From an uncultured Sphingomonadaceae bacterium (GTDB lineage Bacteria; Pseudomonadota; Alphaproteobacteria; Sphingomonadales; Sphingomonadaceae): a stretch of DNA of 64,000 nt. Position 1 is the stretch's first letter, and every line of letters begins with the position of its first letter. The notes beneath the pieces were generated by a model. It was not told the DNA's origin. It was given only the letters and a program-made list of their open reading frames with translations, and did not search any database. Below are positions 26,100-35,528 of this stretch, piece after piece. Both the position numbers and the translations under genes were made by a program. The stretch covers positions 962,506 to 1,026,505 of the forward strand of contig CANMGU010000002.1 of assembly GCA_947497455.1 (NCBI GenBank). Reading direction: 5' to 3'.

Positions 26100-26663
26100 T
26101 TAGCGGCGGCAGTCCTCGACGACACGGATAAACTCGGGCCAGATCGGAATGGCGAGTGACCTCAATCCGGTTGTTTCAACCGCAAACCGGCCACGACTAA
26201 ACGCAATCCGATCCATCATGTAATCTGTCACCGGCAAAGCGATGGCCGCATAATCAAGCGGGCCACCGCTATTGCGGGCTGGATAGGATTGCATGCCCGA
26301 GCTAGCGCGTAACCTCATTTGTGCTCCGGTGTCCGGCACGACGCCCTCACGAGACAGGAACAATTGATTTCGGCCTTGATCACAGCGAATGATAAACGTC
26401 GCTTCCATGTTGGGTGGACCGAATAACGCGATCGAACCGCGATCATCAGAGCGATAAACCCAATCGCCCGTTGCAAGAGGCCACTCCGTCCAATTTCCGC
26501 TCATCGGTTCTGGCGGCGGTACGGGTGCCGGTACCGGCGCAGGCGTTGGTGCAGGAGTGGGGGTCGGCGCAGGCGTTTCTGCGGGAGCAGGTGCTGGTGC
26601 TGGCACGACACCAGAACAACCGGCTGCTAACAATATGGCGGAAAAGGCAAAAGTGATTCTCAT
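26100..26663 (-). CDS. Predicted lipoprotein with a Pro/Ala/Thr-repeat linker
   Basis: 187 residues from MRITFAFSAILLAAGC, a standard lipobox. An extended linker of alternating Pro with Ala, Thr and Val spans about residues 20-53, suggesting a spacer through the periplasm. The folded remainder (NWTEWPLATGDWVYRSDDRG; TFIIRCDQGRNQLFLSREG; a late CRR end) resembles small invasion-associated/SH3-like periplasmic proteins but matches no family I can name. The frame is open up to ATG 26687. It is divergent from tlyA with about 50 bases between. Confidence 0.75.
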   Translation of the reverse strand: MRITFAFSAILLAAGCSGVVPAPAPAPAETPAPTPTPAPTPAPVPAPVPPPEPMSGNWTEWPLATGDWVYRSDDRGSIALFGPPNMEATFIIRCDQGRNQLFLSREGVVPDTGAQMRLRASSGMQSYPARNSGGPLDYAAIALPVTDYMMDRIAFSRGRFAVETTGLRSLAIPIWPEFIRVVEDCRR

Positions 26664-26712
26664 AATATCGAATATGGTCAAAAGCATATGCTTCGGCTAG
26701 TCCCATTTTGAT

Positions 26713-27513
26713 ATGGCACAAAATGAAACGCGCCCGGCGAAAACCGCTCCACCCGCTGCAGCGGGTCAAGCAAAACCTCAAAAATTGCGGATTGACCAAA
26801 TATTGGTTGATCGTGGTCTTGCAGAAAGCCGTGCCAAGGCACAGGCCTATATCATGGCCGGGTTGGTGACCGTCGGTGATCAGAAGGTGGATAAGCCAGG
26901 TCAGAAATATATCAATGATATTGCTGTCGATCTAAAAGGCAAAGACCATCCCTGGGTTTCGCGCGGAGGTATCAAGCTGGATCATGCGCTCGATCATTTT
27001 GGTCTGGATGTGACCAATCTGACCGCTATCGATGTTGGCAGCAGTACAGGTGGGTTTACGGATGTCCTGCTTAGTCGCGGCGCCAAGAAGGTCTATGCGG
27101 TGGATAGCGGTACCAACCAGCTTGCTTGGAAACTTCGCCAGGATGACCGGGTGATCGTGCACGAGCAAACCAGCGCTCGGATATTGACAGCCGACCACAT
27201 CCCCGAACCGATGGATCTGATTGTCTGCGATGCCAGTTTTATCTCGCTAACCAAAGTGCTCGAAAAGCCAATAGAATTCGCTGGACCCGGCGCTCAGCTG
27301 ATAGCGTTGATCAAACCGCAATTTGAAGCGGAGCGCGGTGACGTTGGCAAAGGCGGTGTCGTCCGCGATGCAGCCATACATGATCAGGTGTGCCGGAAAG
27401 TCAGTGACTGGCTGACTTCACAAGATTGGGTGGTTCGCGGCATATCGCAAAGCCCAATTACTGGGCCCAAAGGCAATGTCGAATTTCTGATCCTTGCCGA
27501 CAGGCCGCAATAA
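26713..27513 (+). CDS. tlyA: TlyA family rRNA 2'-O-methyltransferase / haemolysin A homologue
   Basis: 266 residues. An S4 RNA-binding domain (IDQILVDRGLAESRAKAQAY, VTVGDQKVDKPGQ) at ~25-85 precedes a FtsJ-like Rossmann methyltransferase: AIDVGSSTGGFTDVLL (SAM-binding), VYAVDSGTNQ, LIVCDASFISL and ALIKPQFE, giving the K-D-K-E type active site. In mycobacteria TlyA methylates 16S C1409 and 23S C1920. An N-terminal ~24-residue Pro/Ala/Lys extension precedes the S4 domain. The MscS channel gene follows. Confidence 0.93.
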   Translation: MAQNETRPAKTAPPAAAGQAKPQKLRIDQILVDRGLAESRAKAQAYIMAGLVTVGDQKVDKPGQKYINDIAVDLKGKDHPWVSRGGIKLDHALDHFGLDVTNLTAIDVGSSTGGFTDVLLSRGAKKVYAVDSGTNQLAWKLRQDDRVIVHEQTSARILTADHIPEPMDLIVCDASFISLTKVLEKPIEFAGPGAQLIALIKPQFEAERGDVGKGGVVRDAAIHDQVCRKVSDWLTSQDWVVRGISQSPITGPKGNVEFLILADRPQ

Positions 27514-27574
27514 TGGCGCGTATTGGGATCAGACAGCTTGCCAATGGCGGCGGCGGCGATTAGCGCAGCTGGAT

Positions 27575-28741
27575 ATGGCAAATTCTATAGACAATACGCC
27601 CGCACCGTTCGAAATTGACGAAAGTCTTACGATGATGCGCCTATTTGATGACAGCATGGCGTGGTTGAGCAATAACTATACCGAATTGATCGTAACGATT
27701 GCAATTGGCACGCTCATTTTCTTCGTGCTCGGTGCCATAAAACGATATGCTGCGCGTCAAGTACGCAATAATGAAGGCTTGATCGGTTATCGCGCCATCA
27801 TCACGCAGGCTATCGCCCGGACCAGCAAGTTTTTTATGTTCATGGTCTCGGCACAGATCGTGGTCACCTATTCGAATGCACCGAGCGAGATTGTGCGGAC
27901 TGTCGGATTTCTGTTCACTATCTCGATCGTTGTCCAGGTTGCGATCTGGCTACGCGAGTTGATCCTCGGCTTTTTCACACGCAAACTGTCCGCTGATCCG
28001 AACCAAAGCGATACCTTGCAAAGTGCGATGTCGTTGATCCGTGTGCTGGTCACTTGTGTGATATTTGCGATTGCAACCATTGTCATTCTTGACAATCTCG
28101 GCGTGGATGTGACGGGTCTGGTCGCCGGTCTTGGTGTTGGGGGTATTGCCATCGGTCTCGCAGCGCAGGGGATATTTTCCGACCTGTTTGCAGCCTTGTC
28201 GATCATCTTCGACAAGCCGTTCCGACGCGGTGAATATATCAGCTATGATAATACCACCGGCAGGATTGAGGAAATAGGGCTGAAAAGCACCCGGCTGCGG
28301 GCGGTGACTGGCGAAGAAATTATCATTTCCAATACAAATTTGCTCGACAAGGAAATCACCAACCTGACGCAATTGGGTCGTCGCAGAACGCGCTATGGTA
28401 TCGGGGTTATCTATCAGACTGAGCCAGATGATGCGCGGCGTATTCCCGGTCTTTTGAAACAGATTGTAGAAGACAATGACGCCAAGTTTATCCGATCCGG
28501 CTTCGTCGGCTTTGGCGACAGTTCGATCAATTTCGAGCTGGATTTTGATATCATGAGCAGCGACTATGAAGTGGTTTATGAAGGCCGTCACAAAATCGGC
28601 TTGGATATCCTTCAGAAGTTTAACGAGGAAGGTCTGGAATTTGCCTATCCGACACAGACTAGCTTTACCTCCGCGCCCGACGGTAAGATGATAATGCCTT
28701 ATCCCGAAGGCGGGTTTCCGGTTCATATCCAGGATAGCTAG
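27575..28741 (+). CDS. Mechanosensitive channel, MscS family
   Basis: 388 residues from MANSIDNTP (the frame is open to 27494, inside tlyA). Three or four membrane helices; the pore-lining helix is VAGLGVGGIAIGLAAQGIFS with the Gly/Ala packing pattern of MscS TM3, followed by LFAALSIIFDKPFRRGEYI and the beta domain (VTGEEIIISNTNLLDKEITN). The C-terminal domain ends at about 380. It would release solutes on hypo-osmotic shock. It follows tlyA by 61 bases and could be cotranscribed. Confidence 0.92.
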   Translation: MANSIDNTPAPFEIDESLTMMRLFDDSMAWLSNNYTELIVTIAIGTLIFFVLGAIKRYAARQVRNNEGLIGYRAIITQAIARTSKFFMFMVSAQIVVTYSNAPSEIVRTVGFLFTISIVVQVAIWLRELILGFFTRKLSADPNQSDTLQSAMSLIRVLVTCVIFAIATIVILDNLGVDVTGLVAGLGVGGIAIGLAAQGIFSDLFAALSIIFDKPFRRGEYISYDNTTGRIEEIGLKSTRLRAVTGEEIIISNTNLLDKEITNLTQLGRRRTRYGIGVIYQTEPDDARRIPGLLKQIVEDNDAKFIRSGFVGFGDSSINFELDFDIMSSDYEVVYEGRHKIGLDILQKFNEEGLEFAYPTQTSFTSAPDGKMIMPYPEGGFPVHIQDS

Positions 28742-28852
28742 CTTGCCGTAGCGTCAGGACCAGTGGCAAAGAAAAACCTTGTTAATTGGCCGCTTAAAAG
28801 AGAGTATGCGCGCCAAATTCGACTCTAATCCATCACAATAAAGGATCATATC

Positions 28853-30031
28853 ATGCGTGACGCAGTCATCGTTTCCACCGCTCGGACCCCCATTGGGCGC
28901 GCTTATAAAGGCGCCTTCAACGCAACGGCTGGTCCCACTCTCGGTAGCTATGCAGCCAAAGCAGCTGTTGAGCGCGCCGGCATTGATCCTGCCACGGTAG
29001 AAGACGTAGTTTGGGGCAGCGCTCTTCAGCAAGGTTCGCAAGGCGGAAATCTTGGACGGAATGTGGCGTTGCGTTCAGGCTTCCCGATCGAAGTCCCCGG
29101 TATGACATTGGATCGCCAGTGCTCGTCCGGTTTGATGGCCATTGCAACAGCCTCCAAGCAGGTGACGATCGACCGTATGGATGTTGTTGTCGGTGGCGGA
29201 CAGGATTCCATCTCGACTGTCCAAACACCGGAGATGCGCATGGCACCAGATAAGGCTTTGGTCGCGATGCATGACGATATCTATATGCCGATGTTGCAAA
29301 CCGCCGAAGTCGTGGGTGCGCGCTATGGCATCTCCCGTGACGCATGCGACGAATATGCGCTGAAATCCCAACAACGTACCGCTGCGGCTCAGGAAGCAGG
29401 CAAGTTTGATGACGAAATTGTTGAGGTTACCGCAACCATGGGCGTGCAGGACAAGGAAACCAAAGAAATTTCCATGCACGAAATCACTCTTAGTAAAGAT
29501 GAAGGCAATCGCCCGACGACAACATTGGAGGGTTTGCAGTCATTGAAACCGGTTCTTGGCGAAGACAAGATCATCACGGCTGGTAACGCATCACAGCTTT
29601 CCGATGGCAGTTCCGCTAGTGTGGTGATGGAAGCTAGTGCCGCAGAGAAGGCGGGCCTGAATCCACTCGGCCGCTATGTCGGTATGGCAGTTGCCGGCAC
29701 CAAGCCTGACGAAATGGGAATCGGTCCCGTTTTCGCGATTCCCAAATTGCTCGAGAAATTCGATCTGAAAATGGATGATATTGGCCTATGGGAATTGAAC
29801 GAAGCCTTTGCTGTGCAAGTGCTTTATTGCCAGCAGAAACTGGGCATTCCTGATGAGCTGTTGAACGTCAATGGCGGCTCGATTTCGATTGGTCACCCCT
29901 ATGGTATGACCGGCGCACGCTGCACTGGTCACGCACTGATCGAAGGCAAGCGTCGCGGCGCGAAATATGCTGTAGTCACCATGTGTATTGGTGGTGGGCA
30001 GGGCGCAGCCGGTCTGTTTGAGATACTCTAG
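28853..30031 (+). CDS. Acetyl-CoA C-acyltransferase (thiolase)
   Basis: 392 residues, typical for thiolases. The acyl-enzyme Cys is in [12 protein letters not shown] (about residue 89), the C-terminal motifs are [28 protein letters not shown] (His) and [14 protein letters not shown] (second Cys). It either cleaves 3-ketoacyl-CoA in beta-oxidation or makes acetoacetyl-CoA; no linked beta-oxidation partner is next to it, so the direction is not decided. A strong terminator follows. Confidence 0.93.
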   Translation: MRDAVIVSTARTPIGRAYKGAFNATAGPTLGSYAAKAAVERAGIDPATVEDVVWGSALQQGSQGGNLGRNVALRSGFPIEVPGMTLDRQCSSGLMAIATASKQVTIDRMDVVVGGGQDSISTVQTPEMRMAPDKALVAMHDDIYMPMLQTAEVVGARYGISRDACDEYALKSQQRTAAAQEAGKFDDEIVEVTATMGVQDKETKEISMHEITLSKDEGNRPTTTLEGLQSLKPVLGEDKIITAGNASQLSDGSSASVVMEASAAEKAGLNPLGRYVGMAVAGTKPDEMGIGPVFAIPKLLEKFDLKMDDIGLWELNEAFAVQVLYCQQKLGIPDELLNVNGGSISIGHPYGMTGARCTGHALIEGKRRGAKYAVVTMCIGGGQGAAGLFEIL

Positions 30032-30052
30032 ACGCAGGAATTTAGCGGAAAA

Positions 30053-30089
30053 AGCTCTCTTGCCCGATCGGCAAGGGGGCTTTTTTTTT
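30053..30089 (+). terminator. Intrinsic terminator after the thiolase gene
   Basis: A 12-pair stem with two G-U pairs (AGCTCTCTTGCC against GGCAAGGGGGCT, loop of five bases) runs from 30053 to 30081 and is followed by nine T residues, 30081-30089. It begins 22 bases after the thiolase stop. It is a textbook Rho-independent terminator on the plus strand. Confidence 0.9.
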
Positions 30090-30175
30090 GGGTCAGCGGG
30101 ATTGCTGAACCATCGGCTGCGATACCGAACAAAGTACAGCCAGACAGTGATATCGCTATGAACTAATGTCTCTGC

Positions 30176-30535
30176 ATGGTTGAGGCTACGGTCTGGTATG
30201 ATGGCGCTTGTCCGCTATGTCTGCGTGAGATTGCGTTGATGCAGCGACTTGATCGGCAGGGCGCGATTGATTTTGTCAATGTTGCGGATCCCGTTACGCG
30301 CTGCCCGAACGCCCGCAACAGGTTGCTGGAACGGTTTCACGCGCTAGAAAACGGCCAGATGCTCTCAGGTGCGGCGGCGTTCGCAGCGATGTGGCGCGCA
30401 ATTCCATTGCTCCGGCCCCTTGGTCTGCTCGCACAGAACCACATTTTTCTGAGCCTGTTGGTATTGTTATATCTGCGCTTTCTGGCCGTCCGTCCTGCAT
30501 TTCAAAGACTATTTCAAAAGGGGAGAGCCATTTGA
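30176..30535 (+). CDS. DCC/DUF393 family protein
   Basis: 119 residues with YDGACPLCLREIA, the CxxC diagnostic of the DUF393 thiol-disulfide-like family, near the N-terminus, and the short C-terminal YLRFLAVRPAFQRLF. It has one hydrophobic stretch (HIFLSLLVLLYLRFLAV), which could tether it to the membrane. It is the second DCC protein in the window after the one at 19418. Its stop overlaps the TTG start of the DUF427 gene. Confidence 0.87.
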   Translation: MVEATVWYDGACPLCLREIALMQRLDRQGAIDFVNVADPVTRCPNARNRLLERFHALENGQMLSGAAAFAAMWRAIPLLRPLGLLAQNHIFLSLLVLLYLRFLAVRPAFQRLFQKGRAI

Positions 30536-31026
30536 ACATTCCACCTGATCCTGTCAGCCCCGGTCAAGAAAGTGTCTGGGACTATCCTCGCCCCGCAATT
30601 GCAGAACCAAATACCCATCATCTGCAGATCATCCATAAGGGTGTTGAAATTGCCAATACGAGGGCTGGATATCGGACATTGGAAACGAGCCATCCACCGA
30701 CCTATTATTTTCCTCCTGAAGACGTGACATGGACCCATTTGTCCGGGAACTTGCGTCGCTCGCTTTGTGAGTGGAAGGGCCAGGCCAGCTATCTCGATGC
30801 AACAATTGACGGCGATTGTCTGCAAGCTGCGGCCTTGACCTATCGGGAGCCTACGGACTCGTTCGCAATGATTCGCAACCATGTCGCTTTTTATCCAGAG
30901 CCTTTTGATCAGTGTCTGGTGGATGGTGAAACCGTGACGCCGCAGCCAGGTGGTTTTTACGGGGGATGGGTCACCTCACATGTCGCGGGTCCATTTAAGG
31001 GAATACCTGGCAGTCGTTTCTGGTGA
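30532..31026 (+). CDS. DUF427 domain protein, TTG start
   Basis: 164 residues. The frame is open well upstream, but the preceding gene occupies that DNA; TTG 30532 is preceded by GGGGAGA and overlaps the preceding TGA (TTGA). The DUF427 pattern is visible: a beta-rich domain with YPRPAIAEPN, FPPEDVTW, CEWKGQASYLDA, and the late VAFYPEP and GGFYGGWVTS. The family is a small enzyme-like fold of unknown function. Coupling to the DCC protein suggests a two-gene unit. Confidence 0.85.
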   Translation: MNIPPDPVSPGQESVWDYPRPAIAEPNTHHLQIIHKGVEIANTRAGYRTLETSHPPTYYFPPEDVTWTHLSGNLRRSLCEWKGQASYLDATIDGDCLQAAALTYREPTDSFAMIRNHVAFYPEPFDQCLVDGETVTPQPGGFYGGWVTSHVAGPFKGIPGSRFW

Positions 31027-31113
31027 ACGTCCACTTAAAGGTTGCGCAGCGCTCAATGCTCGGCAACAGTTGTTCTGAAAGAAGAAACATATTTTGGGAC
31101 AAAGGATTCGGAC

Positions 31114-31407
31114 ATGACAGCAGTAGGCATAGTGGCGACGTTAACCGTAGCGGAGGGCAAAAATGCTGATTTCGAAGCGGCGTTTTCCGAACTTATGGCT
31201 GCTGTCCGCGAGAATGAGCCGGGCAACGAGTTTTATTCGGTTTTCCAATGCAAAGACAATCCACAGCAATATAAAGTGCTGGAACGCTACGTCGATCAGG
31301 CGGCGCTGGATGCGCATGGTAAATCAGAACATTTCCGTGCGAGCGGCCCCAAGCTGGCGCCCTGCATGGCAGCGGCACCAGTCATTGAACATCTTGACGG
31401 TATCTAA
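31114..31407 (+). CDS. Antibiotic-biosynthesis-monooxygenase-fold protein
   Basis: 97 residues from MTAVGIVATLTVAEGKN, with AAAGGA 8 bases upstream; the frame extends to 31042. The ferredoxin-like ABM fold is recognised from the strands VATLTVAEGK, EFYSVFQCKDNPQQYKVLER and the helix AALDAHGKSEHFR. Members are quinol or small-molecule monooxygenases or isomerases (YgiN type). It follows the DUF427 gene by 87 bases; function beyond the fold is not determined. Confidence 0.87.
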   Translation: MTAVGIVATLTVAEGKNADFEAAFSELMAAVRENEPGNEFYSVFQCKDNPQQYKVLERYVDQAALDAHGKSEHFRASGPKLAPCMAAAPVIEHLDGI

Positions 31408-31576
31408 CAGCTGATCAGGGCACTGTGGGCACAAGCCTCCAATTGTCGGGGCGGTTTTGAGGAGATCATCAACCTGGAGTTGATCTGCGTAGCCTCGCCT
31501 CGGCTGATCCCTAATGCGACCAAAGAGGCGAGACCGGTATCACGATTTATTGGATCGCGGTGTCTTGGTTTTTGAT

Positions 31577-32311
31577 CTAATCGAGATAAAAATTGACCGT
31601 CGTCACAACCCGTACTTTCTTATACGGCGTGTCAGTGACGCCATAGCCGCCGCCATCACCATCCCGCGAGTTGATGGAGAAATAGCCTTGTGTCGCGGAC
31701 TTGATTCCACCGACATCCGTGCCGCTATCCTCGGCAAATTGCTCTGCAGATTTACGGGCGTCCTTTGTCGCTTCGGCAACCATTTCCGGCTTGATTTCAT
31801 CAAGCTTGGTGAACGTATAGCTCATGCCTGATCCGTCTTCGAGAACCACACCCCGGCGGACCAGATCAAATTGCCGGGCGACAGCCGCCTGAGCTTTTTC
31901 AATATCATCGGTACGCAACGATAGCCGCTGACGGATGGTGTAACGCGGGATACCGTTACTACTATACTGGTTTACATTTGCACCGGTCGGCTTCAGTGCA
32001 TCTGCTTCAAAACCGAGTTCGGTAAAAAATTTGCCAATCGCCGCCGTATCCCGATCCATATCAGCTTGGGCTTCCGCCAGATTGGTGCTTTGCGCGCTAT
32101 AGGCGATGGTCCAGGTTGCGAGGTCGGCGGTGACTTCGCGTTCAGCCAGTCCCCGCACCGTGACGCTGCGATCGGCCATTTTTGATCGTAACAATCCGTC
32201 GCCAAGCAAATAGCCTCCAGCGATCAAACCGATGGTCAGCAATCCTGCACTAACCAGTAATACGTTATTCTTCTTGTCCAGAAATTTGCTGCCTTCAACA
32301 TTATCAGTCAT
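31577..32311 (-). CDS. SIMPL domain (DUF541) periplasmic protein
   Basis: 244 residues with an uncleaved-looking N-terminal hydrophobic helix (VLLVSAGLLTIGLIAGGYLL) after ~15 residues, so it is probably anchored with the domain in the periplasm. The DUF541 domain has VTVRGLAEREVTADLATWTI, the central NQYSSNGIPRYTIRQRLSLR and a C-terminal ATKDARKSAEQFAEDSG pattern. Related proteins form oligomeric shells (BP26-like); the cellular role is unsettled. It is divergent from gloA. Confidence 0.9.
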   Translation of the reverse strand: MTDNVEGSKFLDKKNNVLLVSAGLLTIGLIAGGYLLGDGLLRSKMADRSVTVRGLAEREVTADLATWTIAYSAQSTNLAEAQADMDRDTAAIGKFFTELGFEADALKPTGANVNQYSSNGIPRYTIRQRLSLRTDDIEKAQAAVARQFDLVRRGVVLEDGSGMSYTFTKLDEIKPEMVAEATKDARKSAEQFAEDSGTDVGGIKSATQGYFSINSRDGDGGGYGVTDTPYKKVRVVTTVNFYLD

Positions 32312-32423
32312 TGCTCTTTCCCTTTCGTTCCAAGCGTTTTAAACTGTCTGTAAGATCGCTGTTCGGCTTTGCGATAGCTGCGATGAACCGTTTCTGAACA
32401 GCGATGAATGGAGTTTACCTATA

Positions 32424-32864
32424 ATGCCGATCCAATATCTACACACCATGCTGCGGGTTACTGACCCGGATGCCACAATAAGATTCTTCAATCTCCTCGG
32501 CCTCGAAGAAGTGCGACGATATGATAGCGAAAAAGGCCGCTTCTCGCTTATCTTTCTCGCTGCGCCGGGCCAAAAAGACGTCGCAGAGGTGGAGTTGACC
32601 CACAATTGGCCGGCTGAAGATGGCAGCAGTGAAGACTATGACGGCGGCCGGAATTTCGGTCATCTCGCTTACCGTGTCGAAAATATTTACGAGCTTTGCA
32701 AAACACTGATGGATGCCGGTATTACGATCAACCGACCGCCGCGTGATGGGCACATGGCTTTTGTCCGGACGCCAGATAATATTTCGGTCGAGCTCTTGCA
32801 GGCTGGTGATAATCTGCCGGTACAGGAACCGTGGGCAAGTATGGAAAATATCGGTGAATGGTAG
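32424..32864 (+). CDS. gloA: Lactoylglutathione lyase (glyoxalase I)
   Basis: 146 residues, glyoxalase-I length. The four metal ligands are at the expected spacing: His7 (LHTMLRV), Glu57 (AEVELTHNW), His80 (GHLAYRV) and Glu123 (SVELLQ), comparable to H5/E56/H74/E122 of E. coli GloA. It converts the methylglyoxal-glutathione hemithioacetal into S-lactoylglutathione, which GloB, encoded 1.9 kb away, hydrolyses. It is divergent from the SIMPL gene and convergent with the diguanylate cyclase gene. Confidence 0.93.
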   Translation: MPIQYLHTMLRVTDPDATIRFFNLLGLEEVRRYDSEKGRFSLIFLAAPGQKDVAEVELTHNWPAEDGSSEDYDGGRNFGHLAYRVENIYELCKTLMDAGITINRPPRDGHMAFVRTPDNISVELLQAGDNLPVQEPWASMENIGEW

Positions 32865-32877
32865 AGCTTTTTGCCAG

Positions 32878-34620
32878 CTAGGCTGCTGCAGTCCCTGAAT
32901 CGGGTTTGGCCGAGAGGTTCGACAAGTCAAAGCTGACAACCTGATTTCGACCGTTATTCTTGGCATCATACAGGCGCCTGTCAGCTTTTGCCATGACCGC
33001 ACGGAGGGAAGCGCGTTTTGGAATAGATGCAACGCCAACGGAAAAGGTCACAGGCTGTCTGATTTCTGGGACATTGGCATGGACGGATCGAATGAGAAGT
33101 TGGCAAATCTCTGACAGTTCTGAGGTTGGATTGCCTTTTCGACTGCCCCTTTCGTCAGGCTGGATAAGCAAAGCGAATTCCTCACCGCCAATTCGCGAAG
33201 AAAAATGACGAGTGGTGCTGAGTTCCCGGCCAACGACACGCAGAACTTCATCGCCAATCTCGTGACCATATTGATCATTGACCTGCTTGAAAAAGTCGAT
33301 GTCCAGAATGGCGAGGTGGCCATATCTGCGCTCGGTCAGATTCTGTTTGAACGCTTTTTCAAAAGCACGGCGGTTGCCGATGGCTGTTAGGCCATCGGTT
33401 TCTGCCAGCAAGGTCAATTCTACCTGTTCACGCAGCGTATGCTCGTGCTTGAGACGGAGCCGCATGATCCGGTTGGCGACGCCAAAGGCGAGAATGATGG
33501 TTTCGAGCACAAGCGCAAAATAGAGACCATAGTCGAGCTCCGGAATGCCGAGATACAGGTCCATACCGCGAGCGATACGATCAGCACTGAATGCAATGAT
33601 CGGTGTCCAGGCAGCAATCTGAAACCAGATGGCTTTGCTGCCGCGCCGCAAGGCATGGCCCATCGTGTAAAGAACGATCAGCAGATAAGGGACAAACGAG
33701 GCATGATAATAGTTGCGGATATTATTGTCATAGCCGTCGGAGCTTTGAAAAATATAGGCGGTTACAAAGACAGGCAACACCGCAGATATTAGTAACAGTG
33801 GACGGAGCCAGCTTGCAATCTTGCCCGGCTCGACAAACCGATCGAGGAAAAATCCACTGGCGGCAATACAAAGGGCTAGGGTCCAGTAGTTGAGAAGGAA
33901 CTTCGTCATCAGGTCCGTCTCGGGGAAGACCAGAAAGATTAAACCGGACGAACTGAACGTATAAACGACCGTACCGGCTATCATGATGCTGTGCCACAGC
34001 ATGAAACTGTAACGCAGCGCACCATAGAAAAACGCGTTGTAAAAAAAAGGCATGATTGCCATGCCGCACAACAGAGCGAACATGGCGGAAAGGGGCAGCT
34101 TCAGATCGTCCCAAGTCTTTTTCGATTTGAGTTCCATCAATGTGATGGAGCTTGCCACTCGCGGATTGTCCAGCGACACGAAAACGCTTGTGATCTGGCT
34201 TCGGGTAGCGGGGTTTTCTGATCCCGGAATCGGCAAACCATAATGCCCTTTTGGTCTCCAGCTTTCGACAACCTGCCGCTCGGTAAAATAGGTAGACATA
34301 ACAGTGCCGTCGGTCAGCAACGAGTGAACAGATATCGAACTGAGTCCGTTATTATCACCCTGTATTTCGACTGTGCCAGGCGGAATTATATCAGCCTTGA
34401 AGGGAAATTTGGCCCATAGCTTTGTTCCGGCGAAATCAAACTTGCTGTCTGAGCAATTAAATTTGTCGCTCTCAGCAATGACCTCGGAAATTTTGCCTTC
34501 CGGACCAGTTCCAAATGTACAGAGGTCGTCCGCCAGGCGCACGGCAGATGCGCTTGCACTGGAAGCAGGCAACGCGAGGCAAAAACCAAGCAATGCCAGA
34601 AATATGGCCAATAAGCGCAA
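32878..34620 (-). CDS. Membrane diguanylate cyclase (7TMR-DISM + GGDEF)
   Basis: 580 residues. Signal peptide, an extracytoplasmic beta domain to about residue 165, about seven membrane helices (165-390), then GGDEF. The active-site motif is GGEEF, an accepted functional variant, preceded by FKQVNDQYGHEIGDEVLRVVG. The usual RxxD inhibitory site before it reads TTRH, so feedback by c-di-GMP through that site is absent. It makes c-di-GMP in response to an unknown outer signal. Divergent from gloB and convergent with gloA, it lies between the two glyoxalase genes. Confidence 0.92.
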   Translation of the reverse strand: MRLLAIFLALLGFCLALPASSASASAVRLADDLCTFGTGPEGKISEVIAESDKFNCSDSKFDFAGTKLWAKFPFKADIIPPGTVEIQGDNNGLSSISVHSLLTDGTVMSTYFTERQVVESWRPKGHYGLPIPGSENPATRSQITSVFVSLDNPRVASSITLMELKSKKTWDDLKLPLSAMFALLCGMAIMPFFYNAFFYGALRYSFMLWHSIMIAGTVVYTFSSSGLIFLVFPETDLMTKFLLNYWTLALCIAASGFFLDRFVEPGKIASWLRPLLLISAVLPVFVTAYIFQSSDGYDNNIRNYYHASFVPYLLIVLYTMGHALRRGSKAIWFQIAAWTPIIAFSADRIARGMDLYLGIPELDYGLYFALVLETIILAFGVANRIMRLRLKHEHTLREQVELTLLAETDGLTAIGNRRAFEKAFKQNLTERRYGHLAILDIDFFKQVNDQYGHEIGDEVLRVVGRELSTTRHFSSRIGGEEFALLIQPDERGSRKGNPTSELSEICQLLIRSVHANVPEIRQPVTFSVGVASIPKRASLRAVMAKADRRLYDAKNNGRNQVVSFDLSNLSAKPDSGTAAA

Positions 34621-34732
34621 TGCGCGATCCTTCCCTACGCTTCCGTTGACTAAGTCTATGTGTCTTAAGGTAAAATGGTTATTTTGCCGTTAACCCTCGA
34701 CAGCGGCTGGACTGCATCGTAAATTGCCGAAC

Positions 34733-35455
34733 ATGCTTGAAATCATCCGAATTCCCGTCTTGTCCGATAATTATGTCTGGTTAGTCCATGAACCGACATC
34801 TCAGGAGACCATGGTCGTTGACCCTGCCGTAGCCGAACCGGTGCTCGCAGAAGCGGCTAAACGCGGCTGGAAAATCACCCAGATTTGGAACACCCACTGG
34901 CATCCCGATCATACGGGCGGCAACGCAGCGATAAAGGAAGCGACCGGTTGCCACATTACTGGGCCAGAAGCAGAGCAGGCGCGGATCCCAACGCTCGATA
35001 CCATGGTCCGGGAAGGAGATCATGTACGGCTGGGGGAAGTCGTGGCTGAAGTTATCGATGTTCCAGCGCACACTGCGGGACATATAGCGTTCCACATTGC
35101 GGATGAGAAAGTCGTCTTTGTCGGGGATACCCTGTTCGCTATGGGCTGTGGTCGACTATTTGAAGGCACAGCTGCGCAAATGTATGATAATATGCAAAAA
35201 CTTTCCAAGTTACCGGGCGATACAAAAGTTTACTGCGCCCATGAATATACACAGGCCAATGGCGAATATGCGTTGGTAGCCGAGCCAGAAAATCAGGCGC
35301 TGAAGGACCGCATGCAGGCGGTTTTGGCGGCACGGGCCAACGGCGAGGCAACGGTGCCAACAACCATCGCTTTGGAAGCAGCGACAAATCCGTTCATGCG
35401 AGCGGCTTCCGCAGCGCAGTTGGCAGAACGGCGGACTGCTAAAGATAATTTTTAG
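34733..35455 (+). CDS. gloB: Hydroxyacylglutathione hydrolase (glyoxalase II)
   Basis: 240 residues from MLEIIRIPVLSDNY; a TTG at 34724 is in frame. The binuclear metal motif THWHPDHTGGN, the downstream AHTAGHIAFH, VFVGDTLF and AHEYTQANGEYAL, and the C-terminal helical substrate domain follow GloB. It hydrolyses S-lactoylglutathione to lactate and glutathione. With gloA it completes methylglyoxal detoxification. Confidence 0.94.
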   Translation: MLEIIRIPVLSDNYVWLVHEPTSQETMVVDPAVAEPVLAEAAKRGWKITQIWNTHWHPDHTGGNAAIKEATGCHITGPEAEQARIPTLDTMVREGDHVRLGEVVAEVIDVPAHTAGHIAFHIADEKVVFVGDTLFAMGCGRLFEGTAAQMYDNMQKLSKLPGDTKVYCAHEYTQANGEYALVAEPENQALKDRMQAVLAARANGEATVPTTIALEAATNPFMRAASAAQLAERRTAKDNF

Positions 35456-35528
35456 GGCTTGATTTCGTTTTTTATCGAATTCATGATATCATGTATCTTT
35501 GATGGGGGAACATCGAAGGAGACTCGCC

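Noticed and set aside
31408..31576. ATCAAC/GTTGAT dyad between the monooxygenase-fold and SIMPL genes
   Set aside because: Six pairs with no T-tract; too weak to call a terminator or operator.
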